Source: Lactobacillus sp. 0.1XD8-4
GTDB lineage: Bacteria; Bacillota; Bacilli; Lactobacillales; Lactobacillaceae
NCBI RefSeq assembly: GCF_009663775.1
Contig: NZ_RDBR01000027.1
Location: 1-34,317 of the forward strand
DNA length: 34,317 nt
Reading direction: 5' to 3'
The notes beneath the pieces are model-generated. The model did not search any database. It was not told the origin of the DNA and saw only the letters and a program-made list of their open reading frames with translations. Made by a program: the position numbers and the translations under genes. Positions within the stretch are counted from its first letter, which is position 1, and the number at the start of each line of letters is the position of its first letter. Below, in pieces: positions 15,890 through 23,803 of the stretch.

Positions 15890-17406
15890 TACGCGCGGTG
15901 TCCCCCAATTTGATTATTCCTTTCTAGTAAGGTTGCTCCCTTTTTTAAATCCGCTGCCCTAACAATTGCATTTTTACCAAAATCACTTTGCAAGTCAAGA
16001 ATCAATCTTTGTAATTGCTGGTCTTTTTTCTCTGTCTCTAATTTTCGATGATGTTTTTCTTCACGAACCCTTGTGTCTGTAAACAAGTCTAACTGCTCGC
16101 TATAAGATACTTGCTGTGCTGCAACAGAGGAAAGTAAGTGGTTTGCAATTACAGTTAGTTTTCGTGTTGTCAGTCGGCGGTTAACTCTTGTATCATAAAG
16201 GCGCATAAAATAAGTCATCAATTCTGTTGATGAAGCAGTTGGTAATGGAAGACCAATTGTCGCATGCATCGGTTTGGGAATCCGGCGTCCATAAAAATCA
16301 TTTACTAGCGTCCCTTGGTATTGTTCAGTAGTAGTATTAGAAATATCATACGCCACAGATAAACCAATCTGGTCCGTAACCATTCCCTGCTGTGTTAATT
16401 GAAGAGCTAAAGAATTAACCATTTCCTGAACAACTAACCGTGTCTCCGCAAAATTATAAGGACGGGCAAGGACCTGACTTGAGTAAATCCCATGGTCTGA
16501 AGAATGATATTTTTTTATGTCTGCTATCGTTGCCGATTCATAACCCCAGGCATGATCGATAATTATTTCAGCATTTTTACCAAATTCATGGTATAAGACC
16601 TCTTCATTCATTTCATCAGAGAGTTTACCAAGTGAACAACGCGCAATGTCTCCCATTGTATTTAAACCTAATTTTTGGAGTCGACGTGCATAACCAGGAC
16701 CAATCCGCCAAAAATCCGTAAGCGGTTGGTGTGCCCATAAGTAACGGCGAAATAAGTGTTCTGTCATTTGAGCAATCCGTACCCCGTCTTCATCCCCTGG
16801 AATCCGTTTGGCAACAATATCCATCGCTACTTTGGCTAAAAAAAGGTTAGTCCCAATCCCGGCAGTCGCTGTAATCTGGGTTTCAGCTTTGATGGTTTGG
16901 ATAATTTCTTTAGCAAGGACACGGGCTGTGACATGATGTTCTACTAAATAATCTGTTACATCCATTAACACCTCATCAATTGAATACACATGGATTTTTT
17001 CCGGTGGTAAATAGCGTAAGTAAATTTCATATATTTCCGCACTCTTTTTTAAGTAGAAACTCATCCGTGGTTTTACAATGCGGAACCCAATCCGAAATTC
17101 TGGTGTTTGCAATAATTCCTGACGATAGATGGACGTTACGGTTGACAAACGATGGTGCGGCATCCTAAGGGCACGTTTATGATTTAAACGGTCAACTCGC
17201 TGTACAACTTCATATAAACGGGCACGGCCAGAAACACCAAATTGCTTTAAGGCAGGCGAAACAGCGAGACAAATTGTCTTAGTAGTTCGTGATTCGTCCG
17301 CAACAACAAGGTTTGCATCTAGTGGATCAAGCCCATATTCTGCACACTCGACTGATGCGTAAAAGGACTTTAAGTCAATGGCCAGATATGTTGGTTGTGT
17401 TGACAT
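15889..17406 (-). CDS. Y-family DNA polymerase, UmuC type
   Basis: A 505-aa translesion polymerase that copies past damaged bases. Palm motifs: AIDLKSFYASVEC (first metal Asp, about 9-21) and YSIDEVLMDVT (catalytic Asp-Glu pair), then ATAGIGTNLFLAKVAMD, the helix-hairpin-helix region RRLQKLGLNTMGDIA, and a little-finger domain. The length exceeds DinB (about 350-370 aa) and fits the UmuC/YqjW group. ATG at 17406 follows GAGGAGTAGGA; an in-frame ATG at 17424 overlaps that site and is rejected. A LexA-type operator overlaps the -35, so damage-induced expression is expected. No UmuD-like gene is adjacent; a YolD-like gene is. Confidence 0.93.
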   Translation of the reverse strand: MSTQPTYLAIDLKSFYASVECAEYGLDPLDANLVVADESRTTKTICLAVSPALKQFGVSGRARLYEVVQRVDRLNHKRALRMPHHRLSTVTSIYRQELLQTPEFRIGFRIVKPRMSFYLKKSAEIYEIYLRYLPPEKIHVYSIDEVLMDVTDYLVEHHVTARVLAKEIIQTIKAETQITATAGIGTNLFLAKVAMDIVAKRIPGDEDGVRIAQMTEHLFRRYLWAHQPLTDFWRIGPGYARRLQKLGLNTMGDIARCSLGKLSDEMNEEVLYHEFGKNAEIIIDHAWGYESATIADIKKYHSSDHGIYSSQVLARPYNFAETRLVVQEMVNSLALQLTQQGMVTDQIGLSVAYDISNTTTEQYQGTLVNDFYGRRIPKPMHATIGLPLPTASSTELMTYFMRLYDTRVNRRLTTRKLTVIANHLLSSVAAQQVSYSEQLDLFTDTRVREEKHHRKLETEKKDQQLQRLILDLQSDFGKNAIVRAADLKKGATLLERNNQIGGHRA

Positions 17407-17442
17407 TGATATCCTACTCCTCATCCTGATTAGTTAATATTT

Positions 17443-17472
17443 ATTATACCGCACCTTCAAACATATGTTCAA
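17443..17472 (-). promoter_or_regulatory. SOS promoter with LexA (DinR) box
   Basis: Minus-strand TTGAAC (17467-17472), 18-bp spacer, perfect TATAAT (17443-17448). The sequence TGAACATATGTTTG (17458-17471) fits the Gram-positive LexA box CGAACRNRYGTTYC at 12 of 14 positions and overlaps the -35. Confidence 0.78.
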
Positions 17473-17480
17473 GTGAACCG

Positions 17481-17520
17481 AAAAAAGCGAGAACCCATAA
17501 CCACTGTTACAAGTTCTCGT
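17481..17520 (-). terminator. Terminator of hsp20
   Basis: On the minus strand ACGAGAAC and GTTCTCGC form the base of a hairpin with an inner GTAAC/GTTAT pairing, followed by TTTTTT. It lies 12 bp after the Hsp20 stop. Confidence 0.75.
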
Positions 17521-17531
17521 TAGGATTTTAA

Positions 17532-17963
17532 TTATTCAATTTCAATGTGACTTTCATCATCAAGTTCTTCATTCTTTTTTGGTAGGGTAATGGTCAAGAC
17601 GCCATCAGTGTATTGAGCCTTAATAGCTTTCCGATCAGCATCTGGGAGACGGTACTGCCGACTCATTTGACCATAGCGACGTTCGCTGTGTAAGATGTTC
17701 CCATCCTTATCGCTGTCATCATCAAAAGTATCACGACGACCAGTTACCGTTAAGATATTATTAGCGTAACTAATATGAATATCTTTCTTATCAAATCCTG
17801 GCATATCAATTTTAACTGTGTATGCCTTATCACTTTCTGCCACATCAGTCTTCATATGATTTGCAACTGGCGTTAAATCAGAGAAGAAATCATCGTTCAT
17901 CAAATTACGCATATTCATCAAATTATCAAAAAAATTATTACGGTTTTGTAGTTCGTTAGCCAT
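17532..17963 (-). CDS. Small heat shock protein, Hsp20/alpha-crystallin family
   Basis: A 143-aa ATP-independent holdase chaperone that keeps unfolded proteins from aggregating. The alpha-crystallin domain runs from about residue 37 to 133: TDVAESDKAYTVKIDMPGFDKKDI, then GRRD, SERRYGQMSRQYRLP, and the hallmark DGVLTITLPK (A-x-x-x-n-G-v-L family motif). The N-terminal arm is M- and N-rich, the C-terminal tail ends in IEIE. ATG at 17963 follows AAGGAAGAG. No CIRCE or CtsR operator is seen upstream; instead a 13-bp inverted repeat overlaps the -35. Confidence 0.95.
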   Translation of the reverse strand: MANELQNRNNFFDNLMNMRNLMNDDFFSDLTPVANHMKTDVAESDKAYTVKIDMPGFDKKDIHISYANNILTVTGRRDTFDDDSDKDGNILHSERRYGQMSRQYRLPDADRKAIKAQYTDGVLTITLPKKNEELDDESHIEIE

Positions 17964-18000
17964 AAAGAACTCTTCCTTTCTTACTCATGATTCACTTTCT

Positions 18001-18037
18001 ATCTTAACCGCTTTCACTAGAAATGCAAATCATTTGC
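18001..18037 (-). promoter_or_regulatory. hsp20 promoter with 13-bp inverted repeat
   Basis: Minus-strand TTGCAT (18023-18028), 16-bp spacer, TAAGAT (18001-18006). The inverted repeat GCAAAT-C-ATTTGC (18025-18037) overlaps the -35. A weak cre-like match (TGAAAGCGGTTAAG, 18003-18016) overlaps the -10. The operator assignments are speculative. Confidence 0.5.
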
Positions 18038-18109
18038 TAGAGTACCCCCACCGAAAAAGAATATAATAAGATTAGATGAGTAGCTTATCCTGAAAGGAGT
18101 TGTATTTTG

Positions 18110-18958
18110 ATGAAAAACGTTGTAATTAATACCGTTTCAATGCCCGCAATTGGAATTGGTACCTGGCATATGGGTGATTCTCTTACCAATCGCTCCACAG
18201 AAATTAAGGCAATTCAAGCCGCTATCGATGCTGGCGCACGGGCCATTGATACTGCTGAAATGTATGGTGATGGACGCGCCGAAAATTTGGTTGGCGCTGC
18301 AATCAAGTCATATAATCGTGATAACTTATTTCTCATTGATAAGGTTCTGCCATCCAATGCAAGTAAAATCAAATTAGAGCATAGTCTTGACCGGAGTCTT
18401 GCAGCTGTTGGTACAGATTATTTCGACCTGTACCTATTACATTGGCGAGGCGGTATTCCTCTTGCTGAAACAATTAACGAGCTGGAAAGAGTAAAAAAAG
18501 CAGGCAAAATCAAGGCCTGGGGAGTTTCTAATTTTGACGTCAATGACCTTGAAGAATTATGGCGGCTCAAAAACGGTTATGACTGTGCAGCAAATGAAGA
18601 CCTTTATAATCTTGATAAACGCGGAATTGAATTTGAACTTTTACCACTGATGAAAAAGCAAGATCTACCACTAATTGCCTATTCTCCCCTTTCGCAAGGA
18701 GACCATCTTTCTGGCAAGCTCTCAAACAACCCCGTCTTAAAAGAAATCGCTGCGAGCCACCACGCAACAGTCAGTCAAATTATGTTAGCCTGGGTCCTAC
18801 GGGTTGGTAACGTCCTCGCTATCCCCCAAAGCGCTAACCCACAACATGCCCGTGAAAATGTTGAAGCCGGAAAGATTGAACTTAGTGATGATGAATTATT
18901 AGCCTTGCAAAAAGAATTTCCATCACCAACAACAAAGGAGCCATTAGCAGTTATCTAA
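18110..18958 (+). CDS. Aldo/keto reductase
   Basis: A 282-aa NAD(P)H-dependent TIM-barrel oxidoreductase. Catalytic tetrad segments are visible: Asp and Tyr in AIDTAEMYGDGRAE (about 46-59), Lys in FLIDKVLP, and His in YLLHWRGG. Cofactor-binding sequences follow (IAYSPLSQG, and IPQSANPQHARENV near 240-253). The natural substrate cannot be told; relatives reduce a range of aldehydes and ketones such as methylglyoxal. ATG at 18110 is 10 nt after AAGGAG; a TTG at 18107 in the same frame at 7 nt is an alternative. It is divergent from hsp20 and ends at a perfect bidirectional terminator. Confidence 0.92.
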   Translation: MKNVVINTVSMPAIGIGTWHMGDSLTNRSTEIKAIQAAIDAGARAIDTAEMYGDGRAENLVGAAIKSYNRDNLFLIDKVLPSNASKIKLEHSLDRSLAAVGTDYFDLYLLHWRGGIPLAETINELERVKKAGKIKAWGVSNFDVNDLEELWRLKNGYDCAANEDLYNLDKRGIEFELLPLMKKQDLPLIAYSPLSQGDHLSGKLSNNPVLKEIAASHHATVSQIMLAWVLRVGNVLAIPQSANPQHARENVEAGKIELSDDELLALQKEFPSPTTKEPLAVI

Positions 18959-18993
18959 AAAGAAGAGGTCAATTTTGCAGACCTCTTCTTTTT
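18957..18993. terminator. Bidirectional terminator between the reductase gene and preA
   Basis: A perfect 14-bp stem (AAAAAGAAGAGGTC 18957-18970, exact complement 18980-18993) with a 9-nt loop, giving a T-run in both directions. Confidence 0.9.
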
Positions 18994-19006
18994 GATTTAA
19001 ATTAAT

Positions 19007-20305
19007 TTAATTTTCTTGACTTGCCTCTACTGGATGGTAGCGATGAAGGCGCTGTGATCCAACATCAATCTCATCCGGATTACCTTTCCGACCAGGCTTC
19101 ATTTCAACAACACCAAGCTTAATTGCTCCTACCGGACATACTAATGCACAAAGTTGGCAACCAACACACTTGCTCTTATCAAAGACAGGTAGCCGTTTGT
19201 CGTCATCCCAAGTTAATGCTTGGTGGGCGCCATCTTGGCAAGATACAAAACATCTTCCACAACCAATACATTTATCCCAGTCGATCTTAGGATAAACCTT
19301 ATAATCCCGATCAAGTTCATTGGTTGGAATAATATTCTTATTAGCTAAGCCAACTAAATCCTGCAGGTGATCGACATGTTGTTCTTCCATGTAATGCATC
19401 AAACCATTAGTTAAATCATCAATAATTCGGTAACCATATTGCATGATTGCTGTGGTAACTTGTAAGGTAGTTGCCCCTAGAAGAATAAACTCAGCAGCAT
19501 CTTCCCATGTTTCAATTCCACCAATTCCAGAAATTGGTAATTGTTCTAATCCAGAAGCCGTCCGCAATTGTTGTAAGAAACGAAGGGCAATTGGCTTGAC
19601 AGCCTTACCAGAAAGTCCTGATACTGATGATTTACCATTGATATTTGGTAGACCTACTTTCTTTTCAAGATCAACGTCAACAATTGACTTCACAGTATTA
19701 ATTGACGAGAAACCATCGGCGCCACCTTCAAGACATGCTTTAACAACCGGAACCATCGTTGTAATGTTGGGCGTCATCTTAGCGAGAACTGGTAAGCTGG
19801 TTCCGCGTTTAACCGCTTCACAATTCTTTTTACATAATTCAGGGTTAGTTCCCACGTCAGATCCCATCGTGTGTGAAGTCATCTGTGGACATGAGAAGTT
19901 AAGCTCAATCATATCTGCTCCCGCTTCAGTTACGAGCTTAGCAAGGTTAGTCCAGTCTTCAGGAGTTTCTCCCATGATGGACGCAATCAAAACCTTATTA
20001 GGGTACTCTTCTTTTAACCGTCGCATATCAGCTAAATCTTGATCTAACGGGTGCTCTGACAACTGCTCCATGTTCTTGAACCCCACAAACGGAGTGTCTT
20101 CCTTTGTTAATTCATCAAACCGTGGAGATACTTCATCAATCTTAAAGTGTGTTGGTGAAAGCGTCTTGTAGACAATGCCGCCCCATCCAGCATCATACGC
20201 ATTTTTACACATCTCATAACAGTTGCCAACCGGTGACGATGACAAGCAGAACGGATTTTCAAAATGAACTCCTAAAAAGTCAACTGATAAATCTTTTTTA
20301 ATCAT
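19007..20305 (-). CDS. preA: NAD-dependent dihydropyrimidine dehydrogenase subunit PreA
   Basis: A 432-aa FMN-binding catalytic subunit that reduces uracil and thymine to dihydropyrimidines. The N-terminal two thirds form a dihydroorotate-dehydrogenase-like TIM barrel ([51 protein letters not shown]). The C-terminus carries two 4Fe-4S motifs, CIGCGRC near 347 and CVGCQLC near 380. Layout and key segments match E. coli PreA as I recall it. ATG at 20305 follows AGGAGG and overlaps the end of preT by 8 bp, so the two subunits are coupled. Electrons pass from NADH through PreT to PreA. Confidence 0.95.
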   Translation of the reverse strand: MIKKDLSVDFLGVHFENPFCLSSSPVGNCYEMCKNAYDAGWGGIVYKTLSPTHFKIDEVSPRFDELTKEDTPFVGFKNMEQLSEHPLDQDLADMRRLKEEYPNKVLIASIMGETPEDWTNLAKLVTEAGADMIELNFSCPQMTSHTMGSDVGTNPELCKKNCEAVKRGTSLPVLAKMTPNITTMVPVVKACLEGGADGFSSINTVKSIVDVDLEKKVGLPNINGKSSVSGLSGKAVKPIALRFLQQLRTASGLEQLPISGIGGIETWEDAAEFILLGATTLQVTTAIMQYGYRIIDDLTNGLMHYMEEQHVDHLQDLVGLANKNIIPTNELDRDYKVYPKIDWDKCIGCGRCFVSCQDGAHQALTWDDDKRLPVFDKSKCVGCQLCALVCPVGAIKLGVVEMKPGRKGNPDEIDVGSQRLHRYHPVEASQEN

Positions 20306-21539
20306 TTTCTTGTCCTCCTAACAACCGATCGATCTCTTCGGCAACTTCTTTTCCCTTTTGAACAGCAACGACAACTGTCTTGTCACCCTCGACAATATCA
20401 CCTGTTGCGAATACTTTAGGGTCTTTTGTCCGGTAACGCGCTTCTCTAAATGGGATTTCGTTATGTTGCAAATCAATATCAAGTCCCGTGGCATCAGCCT
20501 TTTGACCAACTGCTAGAATAATCTTATCAGCAGTGATGGTTATTTCACTATCAATTTTACGGTGCGTAAAGGTTGCCCGATTTTGGTGAACTTCTTTGGG
20601 AACATAACCATCAATAATTGTAACTCCCGCATGTTGGGCGTAAGCAAGTTCCTTTTTAGAAGCCTTAAATTCACTGAATTGTTCATAAACGACATCAGTA
20701 ACATATGGCACATCAAGCTTCTTTAAGGTGGTTACAACATCCATTGCAACGTCTCCACCACCGATAACTAAAACGTTTTTTGGCAAATCATCAAGTTTAC
20801 CCTTATTTTCCTTTGCCCGAGCAAGGAATGAAATGGCAGATTCTGTACAAATGTTATGTTCAAACATGGGGAGCATCTTAGCCTTACTAGTTCCGATAGC
20901 CACGATGACTGCATCATGGTTATCCTTTAGTTGGTCAATTGAAATATCCTCGCCAACCGTCGTGTTATAAATAATATGTGCTCCTAAATCAACAATGCGT
21001 TGAACCTCATAATCCACAATTTCTTCGGGCAAGCGGTATTCAGGAATCCCATATGTAAGATATCCACCAGCTTTTGCATTCTTTTCATAAATATCAACAG
21101 CGTATCCCTTTTCCAAAAGGGTCGTTGCTGCTTGCAGGGCGGATGGGCCACTTCCAATAATCGCAACACTCATTCCATTTGGCGTTCCAGCCTTAAGGAT
21201 TTTCATATTAAGTTTACGTTCCATATCAGTTACATAACGCTGGATCCCAGAAATATCAATCGGACCATCAATCTTTGCACGCGTACAAGCCTTCTCACAA
21301 TACCGTTCAGTAGGACAAACTCGGGCACAAATTGAACCCAAAGCATTATTTTCACGAATGGTTTCCGCTGCACCTTTTACATTACGGAAACGGACACTAC
21401 GGATAAATTTAGCAGGATTTGTATGTGCTGGACATGCCTGCGAACATGGTGCATCATGACACAATAAACAACGGGCAGCCTCTTGCATTACCGTTGTCAT
21501 TGTATAACCCTTTGGCTCTGTTTCATACTTTGAAGTCAT
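20298..21539 (-). CDS. preT: NAD-dependent dihydropyrimidine dehydrogenase subunit PreT
   Basis: A 413-aa flavoprotein subunit that takes electrons from NADH for PreA. The N-terminus has eight cysteines in two clusters (C24, C27, C32, C36 and C71, C75, C81, C85), as in the Fe-S domain of glutamate synthase small-subunit relatives. Next come an FAD-binding GSGPSA (129-134) with a downstream [14 protein letters not shown], and an NAD-binding GGGDVAMD (260-267). The adjacent preA makes PreT far more likely than GltD. ATG at 21539 with AGGAGG at 7 nt. A GTGA-N6-TCAC palindrome sits in the leader. Confidence 0.93.
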   Translation of the reverse strand: MTSKYETEPKGYTMTTVMQEAARCLLCHDAPCSQACPAHTNPAKFIRSVRFRNVKGAAETIRENNALGSICARVCPTERYCEKACTRAKIDGPIDISGIQRYVTDMERKLNMKILKAGTPNGMSVAIIGSGPSALQAATTLLEKGYAVDIYEKNAKAGGYLTYGIPEYRLPEEIVDYEVQRIVDLGAHIIYNTTVGEDISIDQLKDNHDAVIVAIGTSKAKMLPMFEHNICTESAISFLARAKENKGKLDDLPKNVLVIGGGDVAMDVVTTLKKLDVPYVTDVVYEQFSEFKASKKELAYAQHAGVTIIDGYVPKEVHQNRATFTHRKIDSEITITADKIILAVGQKADATGLDIDLQHNEIPFREARYRTKDPKVFATGDIVEGDKTVVVAVQKGKEVAEEIDRLLGGQEND

Positions 21540-21786
21540 TAGACAACCTCCTCTAACCTAAGTCCCTGTTTTACAACTTAGTGATAAACGTCACTTTCTA
21601 TATATTAATAGTACAATTTAAACGGTTACATCATAATTAGGTAATTCCCTATGTATAAAGGGCCTATTATTATTAACCTTTATATTTAGTTATATATAAT
21701 ATGAATATTTTAATTTTATAATCAATATCATCATTGTGTAAAACAGCACATAGTCAGTCATATTATTTAAGGAACGAGTCAAATCC
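21540..21786. promoter_or_regulatory. Divergent regulatory region between preT and the ExoIII-like gene
   Basis: Gene-free, very AT-rich. It holds three palindromic elements: AGTGA-N6-TCACT (21580-21595), shaped like a CRP/FNR-family site; TATAAAGG-N15-CCTTTATA (21654-21661 and 21677-21684), a perfect 8-bp inverted repeat; and TGTG-N8-CACA (21735-21750), again CRP-like. No protein-coding frame or terminator is convincing here. Confidence 0.45.
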
Positions 21787-21815
21787 TTGTACAATGAATA
21801 ATAAAAGGATACTTT
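21787..21815 (+). promoter_or_regulatory. Promoter of the ExoIII-like gene
   Basis: TTGTAC (21787-21792), 17-bp spacer, TACTTT (21810-21815), 28 bp before the ATG. Confidence 0.45.
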
Positions 21816-21843
21816 GTATTATGAGTGGAAGAAGGACCTTATC

Positions 21844-22599
21844 ATGAATTTTATTTCTTGGAGCGTAAACGGCCTAAAAGCAGCGATTAGCCATGGTTTT
21901 GTCGATGATTTCAAGCAACTTGATGCTGACTGTTTTTGTCTGCAACGAACCAGATTAGCCAAGGGTGAACAGCCCCTAAACTTTCCTAACTACTATCAAT
22001 ATTGGAACTACGCTGAGAAAAAAGGCTACGCTGGAACCGCTATTTTCACTAAATATAAGCCAGAAAATATTATATACGGAATGAATAATTCAAAATTTGA
22101 CACAGAAGGACGGATAATCACTTTAGAATATCCACAATTTTACTTAGTAGACGTTTATGTCCCCGTTGCGGGCGAAAAACTACAACATTTAGATTATCGT
22201 TTAGCATGGGATCACGCTTTCCTTACCTATCTTTTGCACCTGCAAAGTCATAAACCTGTAATTATTGCTGGCGATATGAGCGTTGCCGATCAGCCAATTG
22301 ACTTAGCTGAACCAGCTAAAAATCATCATCACGCTGGCTTTACTAAAGATGAACGAGTCGATTTTGACAAAATTTTAAATGCCGGTTTTACTGATAGTTT
22401 TCGTTATCTCCACCCTAATCAGTCAGGAGCATATACATGGTGGAGCTACCGCTATAATGCCCGTGCCCGAAATATCGGCTGGCGCCTTGATTATTTTTTG
22501 GTTGCTGACGTCCTTGCGAATAAAATCAATAGCGCGCAGATTCTAGCTAATATTAAAGGATCAAGTCATTGCCCGATTGAACTTGACCTAAAAATTTAA
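21844..22599 (+). CDS. Exonuclease III/AP endonuclease homologue with degenerate active site
   Basis: A 251-aa endonuclease/exonuclease/phosphatase-fold protein, of the same length as ExoA. The scaffold is strongly conserved (YWNYAEKKGYAGTAIFT, SGAYTWWSYRYNARARNIGW, RLDYFLV). Active-site motifs differ: ISWNVNG reads ISWSVNG (Asn7 to Ser), LQET reads LQRT (metal-binding Glu to Arg35), Y-x-PN reads YVPV (Asn to Val108), GDLN reads GDMS (Asn to Ser146) and SDH reads SSH (Asp to Ser241). Tyr105, Asp144, Asp216 and His242 remain. Canonical ExoIII needs the Glu for metal and the Asn and Asp for catalysis, so AP endonuclease activity is probably lost. ATG at 21844 follows AAGGA; a TTG at 21814 is rejected. 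Intact frame, own promoter and terminator. Confidence 0.88.
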   Translation: MNFISWSVNGLKAAISHGFVDDFKQLDADCFCLQRTRLAKGEQPLNFPNYYQYWNYAEKKGYAGTAIFTKYKPENIIYGMNNSKFDTEGRIITLEYPQFYLVDVYVPVAGEKLQHLDYRLAWDHAFLTYLLHLQSHKPVIIAGDMSVADQPIDLAEPAKNHHHAGFTKDERVDFDKILNAGFTDSFRYLHPNQSGAYTWWSYRYNARARNIGWRLDYFLVADVLANKINSAQILANIKGSSHCPIELDLKI

Positions 22600-22643
22600 A
22601 ATAATTAAGCACCTAGTTAAAATACAAATAAGTACAATACACA

Positions 22644-22690
22644 AATAAGGCTCCAAAGCTCGGAAATCCCGAACTCTGGAGCCTTATTTT
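22644..22690. terminator. Bidirectional terminator between the ExoIII-like gene and apf
   Basis: AATAAGGCTCCA (22644-22655) pairs with TGGAGCCTTATT (22677-22688), with an inner TCGG/CCGA pairing; a T-run follows on either strand. A second, bulged hairpin (GCGTGAAAAAGAAG with CCTCTTTTACGC, about 22703-22741) lies between it and the apf stop. Confidence 0.85.
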
Positions 22691-22791
22691 CGCTTACAAG
22701 AGCGTGAAAAAGAAGTTATAAATACCCTCCTCTTTTACGCCCCTGATTGCATGTTTGAAGTATTGTTGATTATCTCTGTTTTAATTAAATT

Positions 22792-23475
22792 TTAGTACCA
22801 ACCGTGTGATTGCCAGAATGATTGAGCAGCACTCCATGAACCGTAGCGGCTTGCTACGTATTGGTCGGCTACTCGTTCTTGGTTAGCTTCTGAGTAATCA
22901 CCATTTAAGTATGATGCCGATAATTGGTACTTACCAATGTATTGACCATTACGGGCACTGTAACTACCACCAGATTCGCGAGCAGCAATCCAAGCTTTGG
23001 CTGCCGCATCATTACCACCAACATTTGAATTGTAGTTAGCTGGGGCAGTTTGTTGTTGACTTGTTGCTTGTTGTGGAGCAGCCTGATTTTGAACAGGTGC
23101 TTGTGCTTGTTGTTGGTTTGCCACCGATGCCTCACTTGCTGCTTGTGTTTGTGCATCTGCTTGTGAGGCAACATTAGCAGCTGGTAAGGTAGCAACTTGT
23201 TCTTGAGTTGCGGGAGCCACTTCGCCATCATCCTTGATAACTAATTGTTGACCAACATAAATCAAGTTCTTATCAGCGATATTATTGTGACTTGCTAACG
23301 TATCTACAAAAGTTAGATCGTGACCTAATTTGTAAGAAATCCCAGAAAGGGTGTCACCTGCTTGTACCGTGTAAATAGTATCGGCATTTGCAGTAGTTGC
23401 AGTAGCAACTGTACCTAATGCTACGGCACCAGTAATCGCTGCTGTAATCTTGGCTACTTTCTTAGATAACTTCAT
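22792..23475 (-). CDS. apf: Apf-like secreted LysM protein (aggregation-promoting factor)
   Basis: A 227-aa exported protein. It has a Sec signal peptide ([20 protein letters not shown], cleavage likely after ...TANA near 31), one LysM domain (about 34-80: [17 protein letters not shown]...YVGQQLVI) for peptidoglycan binding, a low-complexity Q/A-rich linker (about 85-150), and a C-terminal domain of about 75 residues ([51 protein letters not shown]) related to transglycosylase-like domains. This layout is that of lactobacillus Apf proteins, linked to aggregation, cell shape and surface adhesion. The short ESGG-containing domain suggests lysozyme-like ancestry; hydrolase activity is unproven. 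ATG at 23475. Confidence 0.88.
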   Translation of the reverse strand: MKLSKKVAKITAAITGAVALGTVATATTANADTIYTVQAGDTLSGISYKLGHDLTFVDTLASHNNIADKNLIYVGQQLVIKDDGEVAPATQEQVATLPAANVASQADAQTQAASEASVANQQQAQAPVQNQAAPQQATSQQQTAPANYNSNVGGNDAAAKAWIAARESGGSYSARNGQYIGKYQLSASYLNGDYSEANQERVADQYVASRYGSWSAAQSFWQSHGWY

Positions 23476-23738
23476 TATAAATTCAATCCATCCTTTTCTC
23501 TTAATTAATCAAATAACTCATTTCAACGATATCTACTATACAGGATTAGCGTTACGGGCGGGTTACCAGCGTTTATCAATTTTCGTTACTTATGTAATTT
23601 TTTGTAACAAACGTTCGGCCACTTTGCCAACCTCTTCAAAGCGCTGATATACCAAGCTTCTTACCAATGATCTGTTTTACTCAAGATAAAAGACAAACTA
23701 AATTTTTGCAAATTTTTTTCTTCTTCTAGCTTGACGAC
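23476..23738 (-). promoter_or_regulatory. Gene-free region upstream of apf
   Basis: No credible gene. On the minus strand a TATAGT (-10-like) lies about 70 bp before the apf start with a poor -35, so an activator may be needed. Further up are TGTAAT-TTTT-TGTAAC (23593-23608), which resembles a WalR (YycF) box TGTWAH-N5-TGTWAH but is one base short in its spacer, and repeated GTAAC words. Confidence 0.3.
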
Positions 23739-23779
23739 AAAAAAATCGCCCCATAACAAGGAGTTTGTTACAGAGCGAT
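23739..23779 (-). terminator. Terminator of the PEPCK/HprK-like gene
   Basis: On the minus strand ATCGC...TGTAACAA pairs with TTGTTA...GCGAT around a short loop, followed by seven Ts. Confidence 0.8.
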
Positions 23780-23803
23780 GACAAAATTGTCTTAATCGTA
23801 ATG

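Noticed and set aside
23098-23170. Repetitive TTGTG/TTGCTG-rich stretch considered as a tandem repeat array or CRISPR-like element.
   Set aside because: It encodes the Q/A-rich linker of the Apf-like protein; there are no regular repeats with unique spacers.
22905-23231. A 108-aa minus-strand frame inside apf.
   Set aside because: It is a frame shadow of the Q/A-rich linker, giving low-complexity K/Q/H/L peptide.
23450-23647. A 65-aa plus-strand frame upstream of and overlapping the apf start.
   Set aside because: It has no ribosome site, begins inside the apf signal peptide region on the opposite strand and has no recognisable features.
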